Assembly: GCA_902796835.1 (NCBI GenBank)
Contig: CADBQP010000035.1
Span: 1-43,019, forward strand
Direction of reading: 5' to 3'
DNA length: 43,019 bases
Origin: an uncultured Bacteroidales bacterium
Lineage (GTDB): Bacteria; Bacteroidota; Bacteroidia; Bacteroidales; Bacteroidaceae
Numbering within the stretch: position 1 is the stretch's first letter; each line of letters opens with the position of its first letter. The notes below the pieces were generated by a model. It did no database searches, was not told the DNA's origin, and worked only from the letters and a program-made list of their open reading frames with translations. A program made the translations under genes and the position numbers. Positions 8,950 through 16,159 of this stretch are shown piece after piece.

Positions 8950-9496
8950 CGGTTGCCTCATCTTCTTCCAAGTATTTATTATCGTCAGAAGGCTCTTCCA
9001 TATCTTCTTCATCGGAGGTAATATCCATGTGGCGCAACACGGCTGTTAGGGCATTTTCAGACTTAAGATTGCTCTTTTTTTGCATCATCTGCATACATAG
9101 ATATTTAAAGTAAATCTCCGTGAGACGTCGCGCCGAGGTGTTTTCGGTGCTGCTTATTATTTTGGCTACGGACAGCACTCCTTCATAGTTTGAACGAAAC
9201 TCATACTCTCGCTTGTTTTCTATGTCGAAAAGCACCAATTTGCCCTGGCCGGGAACTCTAAGCACATCCTTCAAATTCAGCTCTTGGCTGGCACGAACGC
9301 GAACAACTTTTTCCGAAGCCGGGGACTTCATGGCTTGGGGTGCGGCTTTTTTGCCCTTCACAACGGCAGGTCTGTTCTCTATGATCTTGTAGAAATTACC
9401 CATTTTCGAGACAACCCATACACTCTGAGCCTGAACTGGAATGACAAGCAAAAAAACAGAGGAAATAATAGTGAAGCAGATACGATTAATATGCAT
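8930..9496 (-). CDS. Small secreted protein with acidic tail, partner of CHAT gene
   Basis: I do not recognise this 188-residue protein with confidence. It has a signal peptide (cleavage likely after IPVQAQ, about residue 24). A basic Ala/Pro/Lys stretch lies near residues 40-65. A short beta-rich segment (about 70-115, with LKDVLRVPGQGKLVLFDIEN) loosely recalls FecR-like domains. A helical part follows, then a very acidic tail with 16 Asp/Glu in the last 31 residues. It lies 20 nt downstream of the CHASE2 gene and overlaps the CHAT gene by 20 nt, so it very likely belongs to the same functional unit. An adaptor or inhibitor role is inference only. Confidence 0.85.
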   Translation of the reverse strand: MHINRICFTIISSVFLLVIPVQAQSVWVVSKMGNFYKIIENRPAVVKGKKAAPQAMKSPASEKVVRVRASQELNLKDVLRVPGQGKLVLFDIENKREYEFRSNYEGVLSVAKIISSTENTSARRLTEIYFKYLCMQMMQKKSNLKSENALTAVLRHMDITSDEEDMEEPSDDNKYLEEDEATDEGKEG

Positions 9497-9516
9497 GGCA
9501 ATTGTTTATTATAGGT

Positions 9517-10806
9517 TTATACTCCATAAATTTTGTAAATAATAGATTTTGCAAATATCGACTTAGGGTTCTTCTCTGCAAGTATCTGTATGACGGCTTT
9601 ATAGCAGCCGTTAGAGAATCCGAGAAACGCTATTCCCATGAGAAGCCAAAGCAGGTCGAACGATTTTCCGAATGCTACGAAAGCGTAGAATGTCATAAAA
9701 GTAAGTATGGCCAACCATATTGTTTTCACTATGGCACCATAGGTTGACGAATAGGCTCCGAATTTTGTAAACAGATTCTTTTTTCGGTTCTTAAAAATGT
9801 AGGCCGAAAACGAGAATGTCAGTATCTGCGTAAAAAACAACAACAAGATGGTTGAGATCCATTGCACCGGCGATGACAACGATTCTATCTTTTTGTTTTC
9901 AAGCAATGTCTGCACGCTGTAGGCCAACACCTCAGGACCATCCATACGGCCAATCGTGGTATTATGATTGTCCTGCAAATCGTGAAGCGCACCAATAATG
10001 ACAATACGTCCTTTTAGGTTGTCGAAGGCCCCGGACACTTGGTCATAGCGTACAACCGGGAAGTGGGTAGGACTAAAATCAATAATCCTGTCTGCCGAAA
10101 AACTTGTTGCCGGCTTTACGCTCAAAAGGGTATTGGCCGGCAATACAACTGGAGTAAAATCGACAGGAACTTGCACTGTGCCTTGTGTGGTACAGGCTTC
10201 ATCGAATGCCGATGCTGCCATAAAAGCAAGTGAATACAGTGTATCGCCCATGTAGCGACGCTGCTCGCTGAATTTTCGAATCACTTCGCCTCCTTCGGAT
10301 TCCTTTACGTTCACATAGCCTTCAAGGCCTAAATCGTCTGAAATATTGAAAAAGGAACGATAAAGATGCGTAAATGTATTCTTTTCGGCATCGTAATCGG
10401 TCATGGCAAAGGCAAATCTCGGCGAGGTGGTATTGCTGATAGCTTCAAGCAAGGCCATGCTGCCTGCCGTATCGCCCCGGAGCCCATTGAAAATAACGTC
10501 GAACACAACCACAGACGGCTCGGCCATATTCACACTGTCGACTACCCGTGCCAAGCGCGAGCGGCTGGCTTCCTCGCCAATGTCGACAATACTGATCACC
10601 TGGCTCGTGTCGGGTGCCGTACCAGAATGCAGGGCTTGATAATAGACATCAATCAACGAAAAGTTCGCCAAAGACTTGGCTATGGGATTGAAAAAGGGGA
10701 TACTCAGTGTTATTCCTGCAAAACAGGCTGCAAAAAACAGCGAGAGCAACGTAATGAACAGATGCTCGGATAGTGCACTCAGTATGCTTTTTATTGCTTT
10801 TTTCAC
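9517..10806 (-). CDS. CHASE2 domain membrane protein without a cytoplasmic output domain
   Basis: A 429-residue protein starting at a GTG codon; no in-frame ATG gives an intact first helix. One transmembrane helix (about 15-37) is followed by a large extracytoplasmic CHASE2 domain (about 48-310; compare GRIVIIGALHDLQDNHNTTI and GPEVLAYSVQTLLEN) and three helices (about 314-338, 357-379, 383-404). Only about 25 residues remain as a C-terminal tail. CHASE2 is a known extracellular sensing domain, usually joined to kinase, cyclase or, in cyanobacteria, CHAT modules. Here no kinase, cyclase or GGDEF domain follows. It is the first gene of the unit with the small secreted protein and the TPR-CHAT protein, so the output may pass to them. 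Confidence 0.9.
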   Translation of the reverse strand: MKKAIKSILSALSEHLFITLLSLFFAACFAGITLSIPFFNPIAKSLANFSLIDVYYQALHSGTAPDTSQVISIVDIGEEASRSRLARVVDSVNMAEPSVVVFDVIFNGLRGDTAGSMALLEAISNTTSPRFAFAMTDYDAEKNTFTHLYRSFFNISDDLGLEGYVNVKESEGGEVIRKFSEQRRYMGDTLYSLAFMAASAFDEACTTQGTVQVPVDFTPVVLPANTLLSVKPATSFSADRIIDFSPTHFPVVRYDQVSGAFDNLKGRIVIIGALHDLQDNHNTTIGRMDGPEVLAYSVQTLLENKKIESLSSPVQWISTILLLFFTQILTFSFSAYIFKNRKKNLFTKFGAYSSTYGAIVKTIWLAILTFMTFYAFVAFGKSFDLLWLLMGIAFLGFSNGCYKAVIQILAEKNPKSIFAKSIIYKIYGV

Positions 10807-10904
10807 ACTTTTATTGTTTTGGTTGATTCAGAGTCAAATGGCACACGGATTGGATAGTCCAAGCAATGCACCCTGCTTTCTAATCTAAAAAAGTAGGGCT
10901 TGTG

Positions 10905-10958
10905 CAAAAAACGTATTTTGCCGTGCTCTGAAATAAGTTCCATTACACGGCAAAATAC
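10905..10958 (-). terminator. Intrinsic terminator of the OmpA-family gene
   Basis: Perfect 13-bp arms, GTATTTTGCCGTG at 10913-10925 and its complement at 10946-10958, enclose a 20-nt loop. On the minus strand a run of six T follows. It starts 22 nt after the stop codon of the gene ending at 10980. Confidence 0.85.
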
Positions 10959-10979
10959 TTTAAGATATGTTTCTGCCAA

Positions 10980-12065
10980 TTAATTCGACTCTACGATGAC
11001 GCAGCGGTTCTTGTCGTTTTCGGCGGGGAAGGGTTGCACGGCGTCGCCATAAGCAGTGGCCTTTATCTGTGCTTCGGGAACTCCGCGGAGCTTCAAGCCA
11101 TCTACCACCTTGTCAACGCGAGCTTGAGAATACTCCATGTTTATCTTCTCAGTGCCAGTAGCCTTGTCGGCATAGCCACTTACGAGGACTGTCTTTTCTG
11201 GATTATCCTTTGCCCAAGCTGCAATCTTATCGAGGATGTCTGCAGCAGGCTCTGAATCACGAATCTCATAATAGAGAGTTTCCTTGAGAGGTACGTATTT
11301 CTTGACAATGGGTGCAGGAGTTTCTTCCTTCACGGGAGCCACGGCAACATTTTGGGTCTCGGCATAATTCTGCACAGGAGCCACAACGGGCACTACAGGC
11401 TTGGGAGCCTTCTTGAAGCCGAACTTGTAGGTGATGCCCACCATTCCGGTGAGTTGCCAGTCGCAATCCCAGTTACGCTTGCAGTTGAAGCGGTCGTGCA
11501 GGTTGTTGAGGTCTACCTCGATATTGACTGCCCAATGCTTGGCCAGGTTGATTTCTTCGGCCAAACCTACACGGAAGTTGTGGGAGTAGCGCTTGCCCGT
11601 CCACACAAATTCAGAGGCTGCACCGGCCGGCATGTTGGCGTCGGGCTCATAGTCCCAGGCATAGGTGAGACCTGCACCGGCAATGAGGAAGGTGTTGAAC
11701 GTATGTGTCTTGCCGGGGAAGAAGGCATTCGAGAGATTCACCAAAAGGTCGAGATCGCCCGTCACATACTTGTACTTGCACTTATTGTTGGGCTCATACA
11801 TGGCCTTGGCAGCAGTTTTGTTCCAAATGCCTTGCGCACTCAGGCGTGCTCCAACAACGGGCGTGAACATGGCGCCCACCTGCACTCCGGCCAGGGGCGT
11901 GATGAGTTTTGTGTGCTTGTAGTTGGTAAATGTCATTTGGGCACCGCCCTGCAGTCCTACAAAGCCGTAGGGATAGGGCTTGTAATCTTTTTTCACTTCC
12001 TGCGCAAAAATCGACGCAGTTCCGAAAAGAATGGCAAAGGCTGCCAAAAAGAGTTTCTTTTTCAT
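10980..12065 (-). CDS. OmpA-family outer membrane protein
   Basis: A 361-residue protein with a signal peptide (MKKKLFLAAFAILFGTASIF, cleavage near AQ at 21-22). Residues about 30-220 resemble an OmpA-type eight-strand beta barrel. A Pro/Val/Ala-rich linker follows (about 222-250). The C-terminal OmpA domain (about 255-361) has VLVSGYADKATGTEKINMEYSQA-type motifs for peptidoglycan binding. This architecture is typical of abundant Bacteroidetes outer membrane proteins that anchor the membrane to the cell wall. A near-consensus promoter and a strong terminator flank it, so it is probably a highly expressed single-gene transcript. Confidence 0.95.
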   Translation of the reverse strand: MKKKLFLAAFAILFGTASIFAQEVKKDYKPYPYGFVGLQGGAQMTFTNYKHTKLITPLAGVQVGAMFTPVVGARLSAQGIWNKTAAKAMYEPNNKCKYKYVTGDLDLLVNLSNAFFPGKTHTFNTFLIAGAGLTYAWDYEPDANMPAGAASEFVWTGKRYSHNFRVGLAEEINLAKHWAVNIEVDLNNLHDRFNCKRNWDCDWQLTGMVGITYKFGFKKAPKPVVPVVAPVQNYAETQNVAVAPVKEETPAPIVKKYVPLKETLYYEIRDSEPAADILDKIAAWAKDNPEKTVLVSGYADKATGTEKINMEYSQARVDKVVDGLKLRGVPEAQIKATAYGDAVQPFPAENDKNRCVIVESN

Positions 12066-12167
12066 AGTGTTGACGGTTTATTTTGTTGTTTTTGTATTGC
12101 TTTTACTATGGCTCACACAAGACTATCGGCTCTCTCGCAAACTGAACCAAACAGACTTTGTGCGAAG

Positions 12168-12198
12168 CAAAGATATGAATTTTAAATATATTTAGCAA
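12168..12198 (-). promoter_or_regulatory. Bacteroidetes-type promoter of the OmpA-family gene
   Basis: On the minus strand the -33 TTG (12198-12196) is followed by exactly 20 nt and a -7 TATCTTTG (12175-12168), matching the TAnnTTTG consensus. The predicted leader before the ATG is about 100 nt. Confidence 0.82.
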
Positions 12199-12224
12199 TA
12201 ATTGCGCATTATTTTTGCTTTTTT

Positions 12225-13772
12225 TTATTTTTCAGCAGTCTTTGATTTCTCGAAATCGATGACGGCCTGCAGCTTTTTGACCACATCGGGGTGACTGGAT
12301 GCTACGTTTTTGTGTTCCCAGGGCATGCTCATGTCGTAAAGCTGCGGCTCAGGCAAGTTTCCGGTTTCGATTTTCGGGCCCCAGGGTATCATTTTGGGAC
12401 CATTGCAAGGAGGAATGTATTTCCAGCGCGGTGTGCGCACTGAAATGTTGTGGTTTGAGGCGTATTCTATCACATAGTCTCTGCCGTCGGCACGGTTGCC
12501 AAGCATTTGGCCCATCATGTCGCGGCTGTCGATGGCGGCACCGGCAGGAGGCGCTACACGCAGGAGCGCCGCCATGGAGCGAAGCAAGTCGATTTGGCTC
12601 AACAAGGTTTCGCAAGTTTGACTTGCCTGCACCTGACGCGGCCAACTCACGATGAACGGTACCGCCGTGCCGCCCTCGAACGAACTGTATTTCATGCCGC
12701 GAAACGGGCCGGCAGGGCGATGATTGCCAAGCAGCTCCTCCGCGCGGTCGGCATATCCGTCGTCGACCACGGGGCCATTGTCGCTGGTGAGCACAATGAG
12801 GGTATTGTCGCGCAGATGAAGGCTGTCGAGCACTTCGATGACGCGTCCCACAGTCCAATCGAACTGCGCAATGGCATCGCCGCGAAGCCCCATGGTTGAT
12901 TTGCCACGGAAACGATGATGTGGGAAGCGCGGCACGTGCACATCGTTGGTGGCAAGATAGAGAAAGAAGGCACTGTCTGCATGCGACGTAATGAAACTTA
13001 CGGCATGGGAGGCAATGCTGTCGGCTATATCTTCGTCACGCCAGAGCGCCCTTCCACCTCCTTTCATGTAACCAATGCGACCAATGCCGTTCACTATCGA
13101 CATGTCGTGGCCGTGGCTGGAGCGCAGGTTGTAGAGCAACTCGGGGTTGTTGCGCCCCGTGGGCTCCCCCTCAAAATTTTGCTTGTAGCTCACCTCGATG
13201 GGTGCCGAGGGGTCATAGTTGGCCACACGTCCGTTTTCAATGAACACACAGGGCACGCGATCGGCCGTGGCCGCCATGATATAATGATAGTCGAACCCTA
13301 ACGCCTCGAGTGACGGACTGACGATTCCATTCCAGTCTTGTTCACCCGTTTTGGCGCCAAGGCCCAAATGCCATTTTCCGATGGCCCCCGTGGCATACCC
13401 AGCCTGGCGGAAAGCATCGGCCATCGTGAACTGTTCGGGGCTGATAATCATGCCCGCATTGCCAGCTGCCACATCGGTGCCCTGCTTGCGAAAGGCATAC
13501 TCGCCAGTGAGCATGGCATAGCGCGAAGGTGTACTGGTGGAGGCCATGGCGTGGGCATTAGTGAACCGGATGCCCGATTGCGCCAGCGCATCGACACAGG
13601 GTGTATGCACCCCTTTGGCTCCATAGCATTCAAGGTCGCCATATCCCAAATCGTCGGCCAGAATTACAATTACATTAGGCCGAAGAGGGAGGGGCTTTTT
13701 GGGCACACGCGCCATAGCGGCAAACGGAACAACCGAAAGCATCAGGGGAAGGAATTTTGCAGGTGTGTTCAT
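12225..13772 (-). CDS. Secreted serine-type (formylglycine) sulfatase
   Basis: A 515-residue member of the alkaline-phosphatase superfamily that should hydrolyse sulfate esters, probably from host or dietary glycans. Signal peptide is at 1-22. Metal ligands Asp40-Asp41 lie in VILADDLGYGD. The sulfatase signature STPSR...LTG places Ser80 as the residue converted to formylglycine. GKWHLG (Lys133, His135) and TSDNG are further active-site motifs. The serine at the modified position means it depends on the anaerobic radical-SAM maturase, and one is encoded at 22940-24169. It follows rluA by 61 nt. No SusC/D or other glycan-utilisation genes adjoin it, so the substrate cannot be deduced. Confidence 0.95.
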   Translation of the reverse strand: MNTPAKFLPLMLSVVPFAAMARVPKKPLPLRPNVIVILADDLGYGDLECYGAKGVHTPCVDALAQSGIRFTNAHAMASTSTPSRYAMLTGEYAFRKQGTDVAAGNAGMIISPEQFTMADAFRQAGYATGAIGKWHLGLGAKTGEQDWNGIVSPSLEALGFDYHYIMAATADRVPCVFIENGRVANYDPSAPIEVSYKQNFEGEPTGRNNPELLYNLRSSHGHDMSIVNGIGRIGYMKGGGRALWRDEDIADSIASHAVSFITSHADSAFFLYLATNDVHVPRFPHHRFRGKSTMGLRGDAIAQFDWTVGRVIEVLDSLHLRDNTLIVLTSDNGPVVDDGYADRAEELLGNHRPAGPFRGMKYSSFEGGTAVPFIVSWPRQVQASQTCETLLSQIDLLRSMAALLRVAPPAGAAIDSRDMMGQMLGNRADGRDYVIEYASNHNISVRTPRWKYIPPCNGPKMIPWGPKIETGNLPEPQLYDMSMPWEHKNVASSHPDVVKKLQAVIDFEKSKTAEK

Positions 13773-13833
13773 ATTAATTTAAGGTATGGAATAATATCAA
13801 TACTAAGTTTGCAGGCCATCGGTGGAACCGCCA

Positions 13834-14529
13834 TCACGTTGACACGTCGAAGGCGCGCCATAGCGGAGTGTCGGGATAAGGCGCCACCACGTCAATCATT
13901 TGATGGGAAACGGGATGCTCGAACACTATGCGGCGTGCATGCAGGCAAATGCTACCGTCGGGATTGCTGCGCGGCGCCCCATATTTCAGGTCGCCCTTGA
14001 TGACAAGTCCCTGGGCCGCAAGTTGGCAGCGTATTTGATGGTGGCGCCCCGTATGGAGCCTCACTTCAAGAAGCGTGTAGTTATTAGACTGACCTGCGAT
14101 GGCATAGTCGAGCACCGCCTCCTTGGAGCCCGCCACCTGACGAGAATAAGCATACGATTTATTTTGACGCTCGTTGCGAATGAGCCAATGGCGCAAGGTT
14201 GCGTAGCCATCGCGGTCTGCACCCGGCAAAGGCGAGACTACTTTGGGCACGATGGCATGATAAATCTTCCGCACCTTTCCATTCCGAAACATGGCATTCA
14301 AACGTTCGAGAGCCTTGCTGGTGCGCGCCAGAACCACCACCCCGCTTGTTGGGCGGTCGAGCCGATGGGGCAAACCCAAAAACACATTGCCCGGCTTGTC
14401 ATATTTCTTCTTGATGTAATCTTTCACCTCGTCGCCCAGCGTGCGATCGCCAGTCTTGTCGCCCTGAGTAATTTCGCCAGGAGCTTTGTTCACGATGATG
14501 AGGTGATTATCCTCGTAGAGTATGTGCAT
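13834..14529 (-). CDS. RluA-family RNA pseudouridine synthase
   Basis: A 231-residue enzyme that isomerises uridine to pseudouridine in rRNA or tRNA. The catalytic HRLDRPTSG motif places the nucleophile at Asp58. VRLHTGRHHQIRCQLA and LHARRIVFEHP are further family motifs. There is no N-terminal S4 domain, so it belongs with the short RluA/RluC-like enzymes; the exact target base cannot be told from sequence. A full-consensus promoter lies about 52 nt upstream. Confidence 0.93.
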   Translation of the reverse strand: MHILYEDNHLIIVNKAPGEITQGDKTGDRTLGDEVKDYIKKKYDKPGNVFLGLPHRLDRPTSGVVVLARTSKALERLNAMFRNGKVRKIYHAIVPKVVSPLPGADRDGYATLRHWLIRNERQNKSYAYSRQVAGSKEAVLDYAIAGQSNNYTLLEVRLHTGRHHQIRCQLAAQGLVIKGDLKYGAPRSNPDGSICLHARRIVFEHPVSHQMIDVVAPYPDTPLWRAFDVST

Positions 14530-14580
14530 AGTGGGCCTCAGTGGCTATTTAGTTTCTTTTTTGCTCTTTACGAACAGTGG

Positions 14581-14611
14581 CAAAAGTAACCACAAAAAGC
14601 CAATTTACAAA
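14581..14611 (-). promoter_or_regulatory. Bacteroidetes-type promoter of the rluA-like gene
   Basis: On the minus strand TTTG (14611-14608), a 19-nt spacer and TACTTTTG (14588-14581) match the TTTG / TAnnTTTG consensus. It probably also serves the sulfatase gene, as I see no clear promoter in the 61-nt gap between them. Confidence 0.8.
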
Positions 14612-14631
14612 GAAAAGGTTGCTAAACTTCT

Positions 14632-14676
14632 AAAATTAAAAAGCGTTAAGCACCCGAATTTTCGGATGCTTAACGC
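14632..14676 (-). terminator. Terminator of tRNA-Gln
   Basis: Ten-bp arms GCGTTAAGCA (14643-14652) and TGCTTAACGC (14667-14676) pair perfectly, extended by an inner CCGA/TCGG stem. A T-rich tract follows on the minus strand. It lies 12 nt past the tRNA 3' end. Confidence 0.85.
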
Positions 14677-14688
14677 GCAGTGCTTTTG

Positions 14689-14759
14689 TTGGGGTACCCG
14701 GACTCGAACCAGGAAAGGCAGGACCAGAATCTGCAGTGTTACCATTACACCATACCCCA
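14689..14759 (-). tRNA. tRNA-Gln (CTG anticodon)
   Basis: The minus strand folds as a tRNA: acceptor arm TGGGGTA/TACCCCA, D arm GTGT-AATGGTAA-CAC, anticodon stem GCAGA with loop TTCTGGT (anticodon CTG, U33 present), and T loop GGTTCGAGTCC. The discriminator base is A and CCA is not encoded. The anticodon stem ends in an A31-C39 mismatch next to the loop, where E. coli tRNA-Gln(CTG) has A-T. The overall form closely resembles bacterial tRNA-Gln, which also starts with U1. It has its own promoter and terminator. Confidence 0.95.
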
Positions 14760-14817
14760 ATCGGAAGACTCTTCATTTTGGAGCCCGCAAAAGGGATGCC
14801 CTCCCGTTTTGCAGCTG

Positions 14818-14849
14818 CAAATTTACGGTGGGATTTTGGTTCCGACAAA
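14818..14849 (-). promoter_or_regulatory. Promoter of tRNA-Gln
   Basis: On the minus strand TTTG (14849-14846), a 20-nt spacer and TAAATTTG (14825-14818) match the Bacteroidetes consensus fully. It predicts a precursor with a 5' leader of about 50 nt. Confidence 0.82.
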
Positions 14850-14898
14850 TTTTTTCCAAGTTTTTTGCGAACTTTCTGCTCGGTTCGGGGCAAAGTCG

Positions 14899-14906
14899 TA
14901 CTTTTG
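14899..14906 (+). promoter_or_regulatory. -7 element just before the GH127-like gene
   Basis: TACTTTTG matches TAnnTTTG and ends only 4 nt before the ATG at 14911. If used, transcription would start near or inside the first codons, favouring the ATG at 14926 or a nearly leaderless message. No well-spaced -33 is visible. Confidence 0.45.
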
Positions 14907-14910
14907 CCAC

Positions 14911-16023
14911 ATGAAATTCAAAGACATGAACCTACATAAACATACACACCAACACGTCCTGACGACTTGCGCGCTCGCACTCTGCTGGCTTATTGCCTGC
15001 CATGCCATGGCACAATCATCGCCACTGAAGCGACCCTTACAATTCATAGGGGCCGAAAACGTTACGTTTCTTGACCACGACGCCACAAACTGGCAACTTC
15101 TGCCTTTCTATGCCGACAGCGCCTTGAAACCCGTTCCCTTGAGCGCTCATCGTAAAATGTTCAAGGCTGCCCTTAAAAAGTGGGAAGAGCAACGCAAAGC
15201 CGACACAATAAATATTATAGGAGGGCTTGACGACGAAAATCTTGCCTTCCAAGGATTGGAGTCTGCAAAAATCACTTCGGAGGCCGCCCGTCTGCTGGCA
15301 CTCACAGGGCATGCTCACTATGCCGACATCATGGAACGGGCCCTCTACAACGCTTTGCCAGCTGCCATTGTGGCTGGAGAGCCACGCCTTGACCGCGTTA
15401 CAGCTGCGCAAGCCATGCTTTCGTCGGCCGGCATGGTCTACGCCACAACAGGGAAAAATCTTTATGTAAACTTCTACGTAAACTGCTTCGCACATATTGC
15501 CACCAACGAGTTTGACATTGCTCTCGACCAAATCACGGGCATGCCCTTTTCACCCACCATTAAATTGCGTTTCGGAAAAATCATCAAGCCTGCCCGCGAA
15601 TTCACCCTCAGGTTGCGCATACCGGAATGGAGCAAGGAAGCGTTCCCTATCTACGTAAACGGCCACGACACACCTTATGAAATAGATGGTGGATATGCTC
15701 TTATCAGCCGCGATTGGAGCGAAGGCGACGAGGTCTATGCGAACCTCCCAATTGCCATGCATTTTGAGACAGAATCGCCACATTCTTCCTACGGAATTCT
15801 ACGAGCCGGTCCCATTGTGTACGCTCTGCCCCAAGCCGTACAAGGGCTGTCTTTTAAGAGCCTGAAACCTGCCGAACCCGACGAAATAAGTCAACACCCC
15901 CTTTACGACGTCACATTCTTCTCTCCCCAGGGCGACACAACCTTCACGGCGCGGCCTTATTTCGAGGCTCCGCTTCATCAGCGAACAGTCAGACTTGGCA
16001 GGAATAGCGAATACACTCAATGA
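14911..16023 (+). CDS. Secreted GH127-like protein missing the catalytic core
   Basis: A 370-residue protein (start at 14911; ATG 14926 is an alternative) with a signal peptide ending near CHAMAQ. The segments LTGHAHYADIMERALYNALP, SSAGMVYATTGKNLYVNFYV, FTLRLRIPEWS and GGYALISRDWSEGDEV match, in order, the later part of GH127 beta-L-arabinofuranosidases (DUF1680). GH127 enzymes are usually 600 residues or more and have a zinc-binding Cys-rich motif (CCPPN-like) just before the MVYA segment, which supplies the catalytic cysteine. Here that stretch reads EPRLDRVTAAQAM, with no cysteine, and most of the N-terminal barrel is gone. It is either a relic kept in frame or a repurposed binding protein. 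The family link is by motif recall. Confidence 0.72.
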   Translation: MKFKDMNLHKHTHQHVLTTCALALCWLIACHAMAQSSPLKRPLQFIGAENVTFLDHDATNWQLLPFYADSALKPVPLSAHRKMFKAALKKWEEQRKADTINIIGGLDDENLAFQGLESAKITSEAARLLALTGHAHYADIMERALYNALPAAIVAGEPRLDRVTAAQAMLSSAGMVYATTGKNLYVNFYVNCFAHIATNEFDIALDQITGMPFSPTIKLRFGKIIKPAREFTLRLRIPEWSKEAFPIYVNGHDTPYEIDGGYALISRDWSEGDEVYANLPIAMHFETESPHSSYGILRAGPIVYALPQAVQGLSFKSLKPAEPDEISQHPLYDVTFFSPQGDTTFTARPYFEAPLHQRTVRLGRNSEYTQ

Positions 16024-16085
16024 CGCAAAATATCCTCATTAATTTGTATTAGAGCCCATTCTGCACAAAAAAAATGCGCAAATCC

Positions 16086-16116
16086 TTTGTTAATCGCGAA
16101 AAATTCCTTTAATTTG
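16086..16116 (+). promoter_or_regulatory. Probable promoter of the DUF349 gene
   Basis: TTTG (16086-16089), a 19-nt spacer and TTAATTTG (16109-16116), one mismatch from TAnnTTTG. The leader to the ATG at 16160 would be about 38 nt. Confidence 0.6.
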
Positions 16117-16159
16117 TCGCTCGCAAACAGAAATTCATACCCTATCTCCTTTTATTCTC

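Noticed and set aside
14680-14910. Longer start for the GH127-like gene at 14680
   Set aside because: It would run through the tRNA-Gln gene and its promoter; the signal peptide starts at 14911 or 14926.
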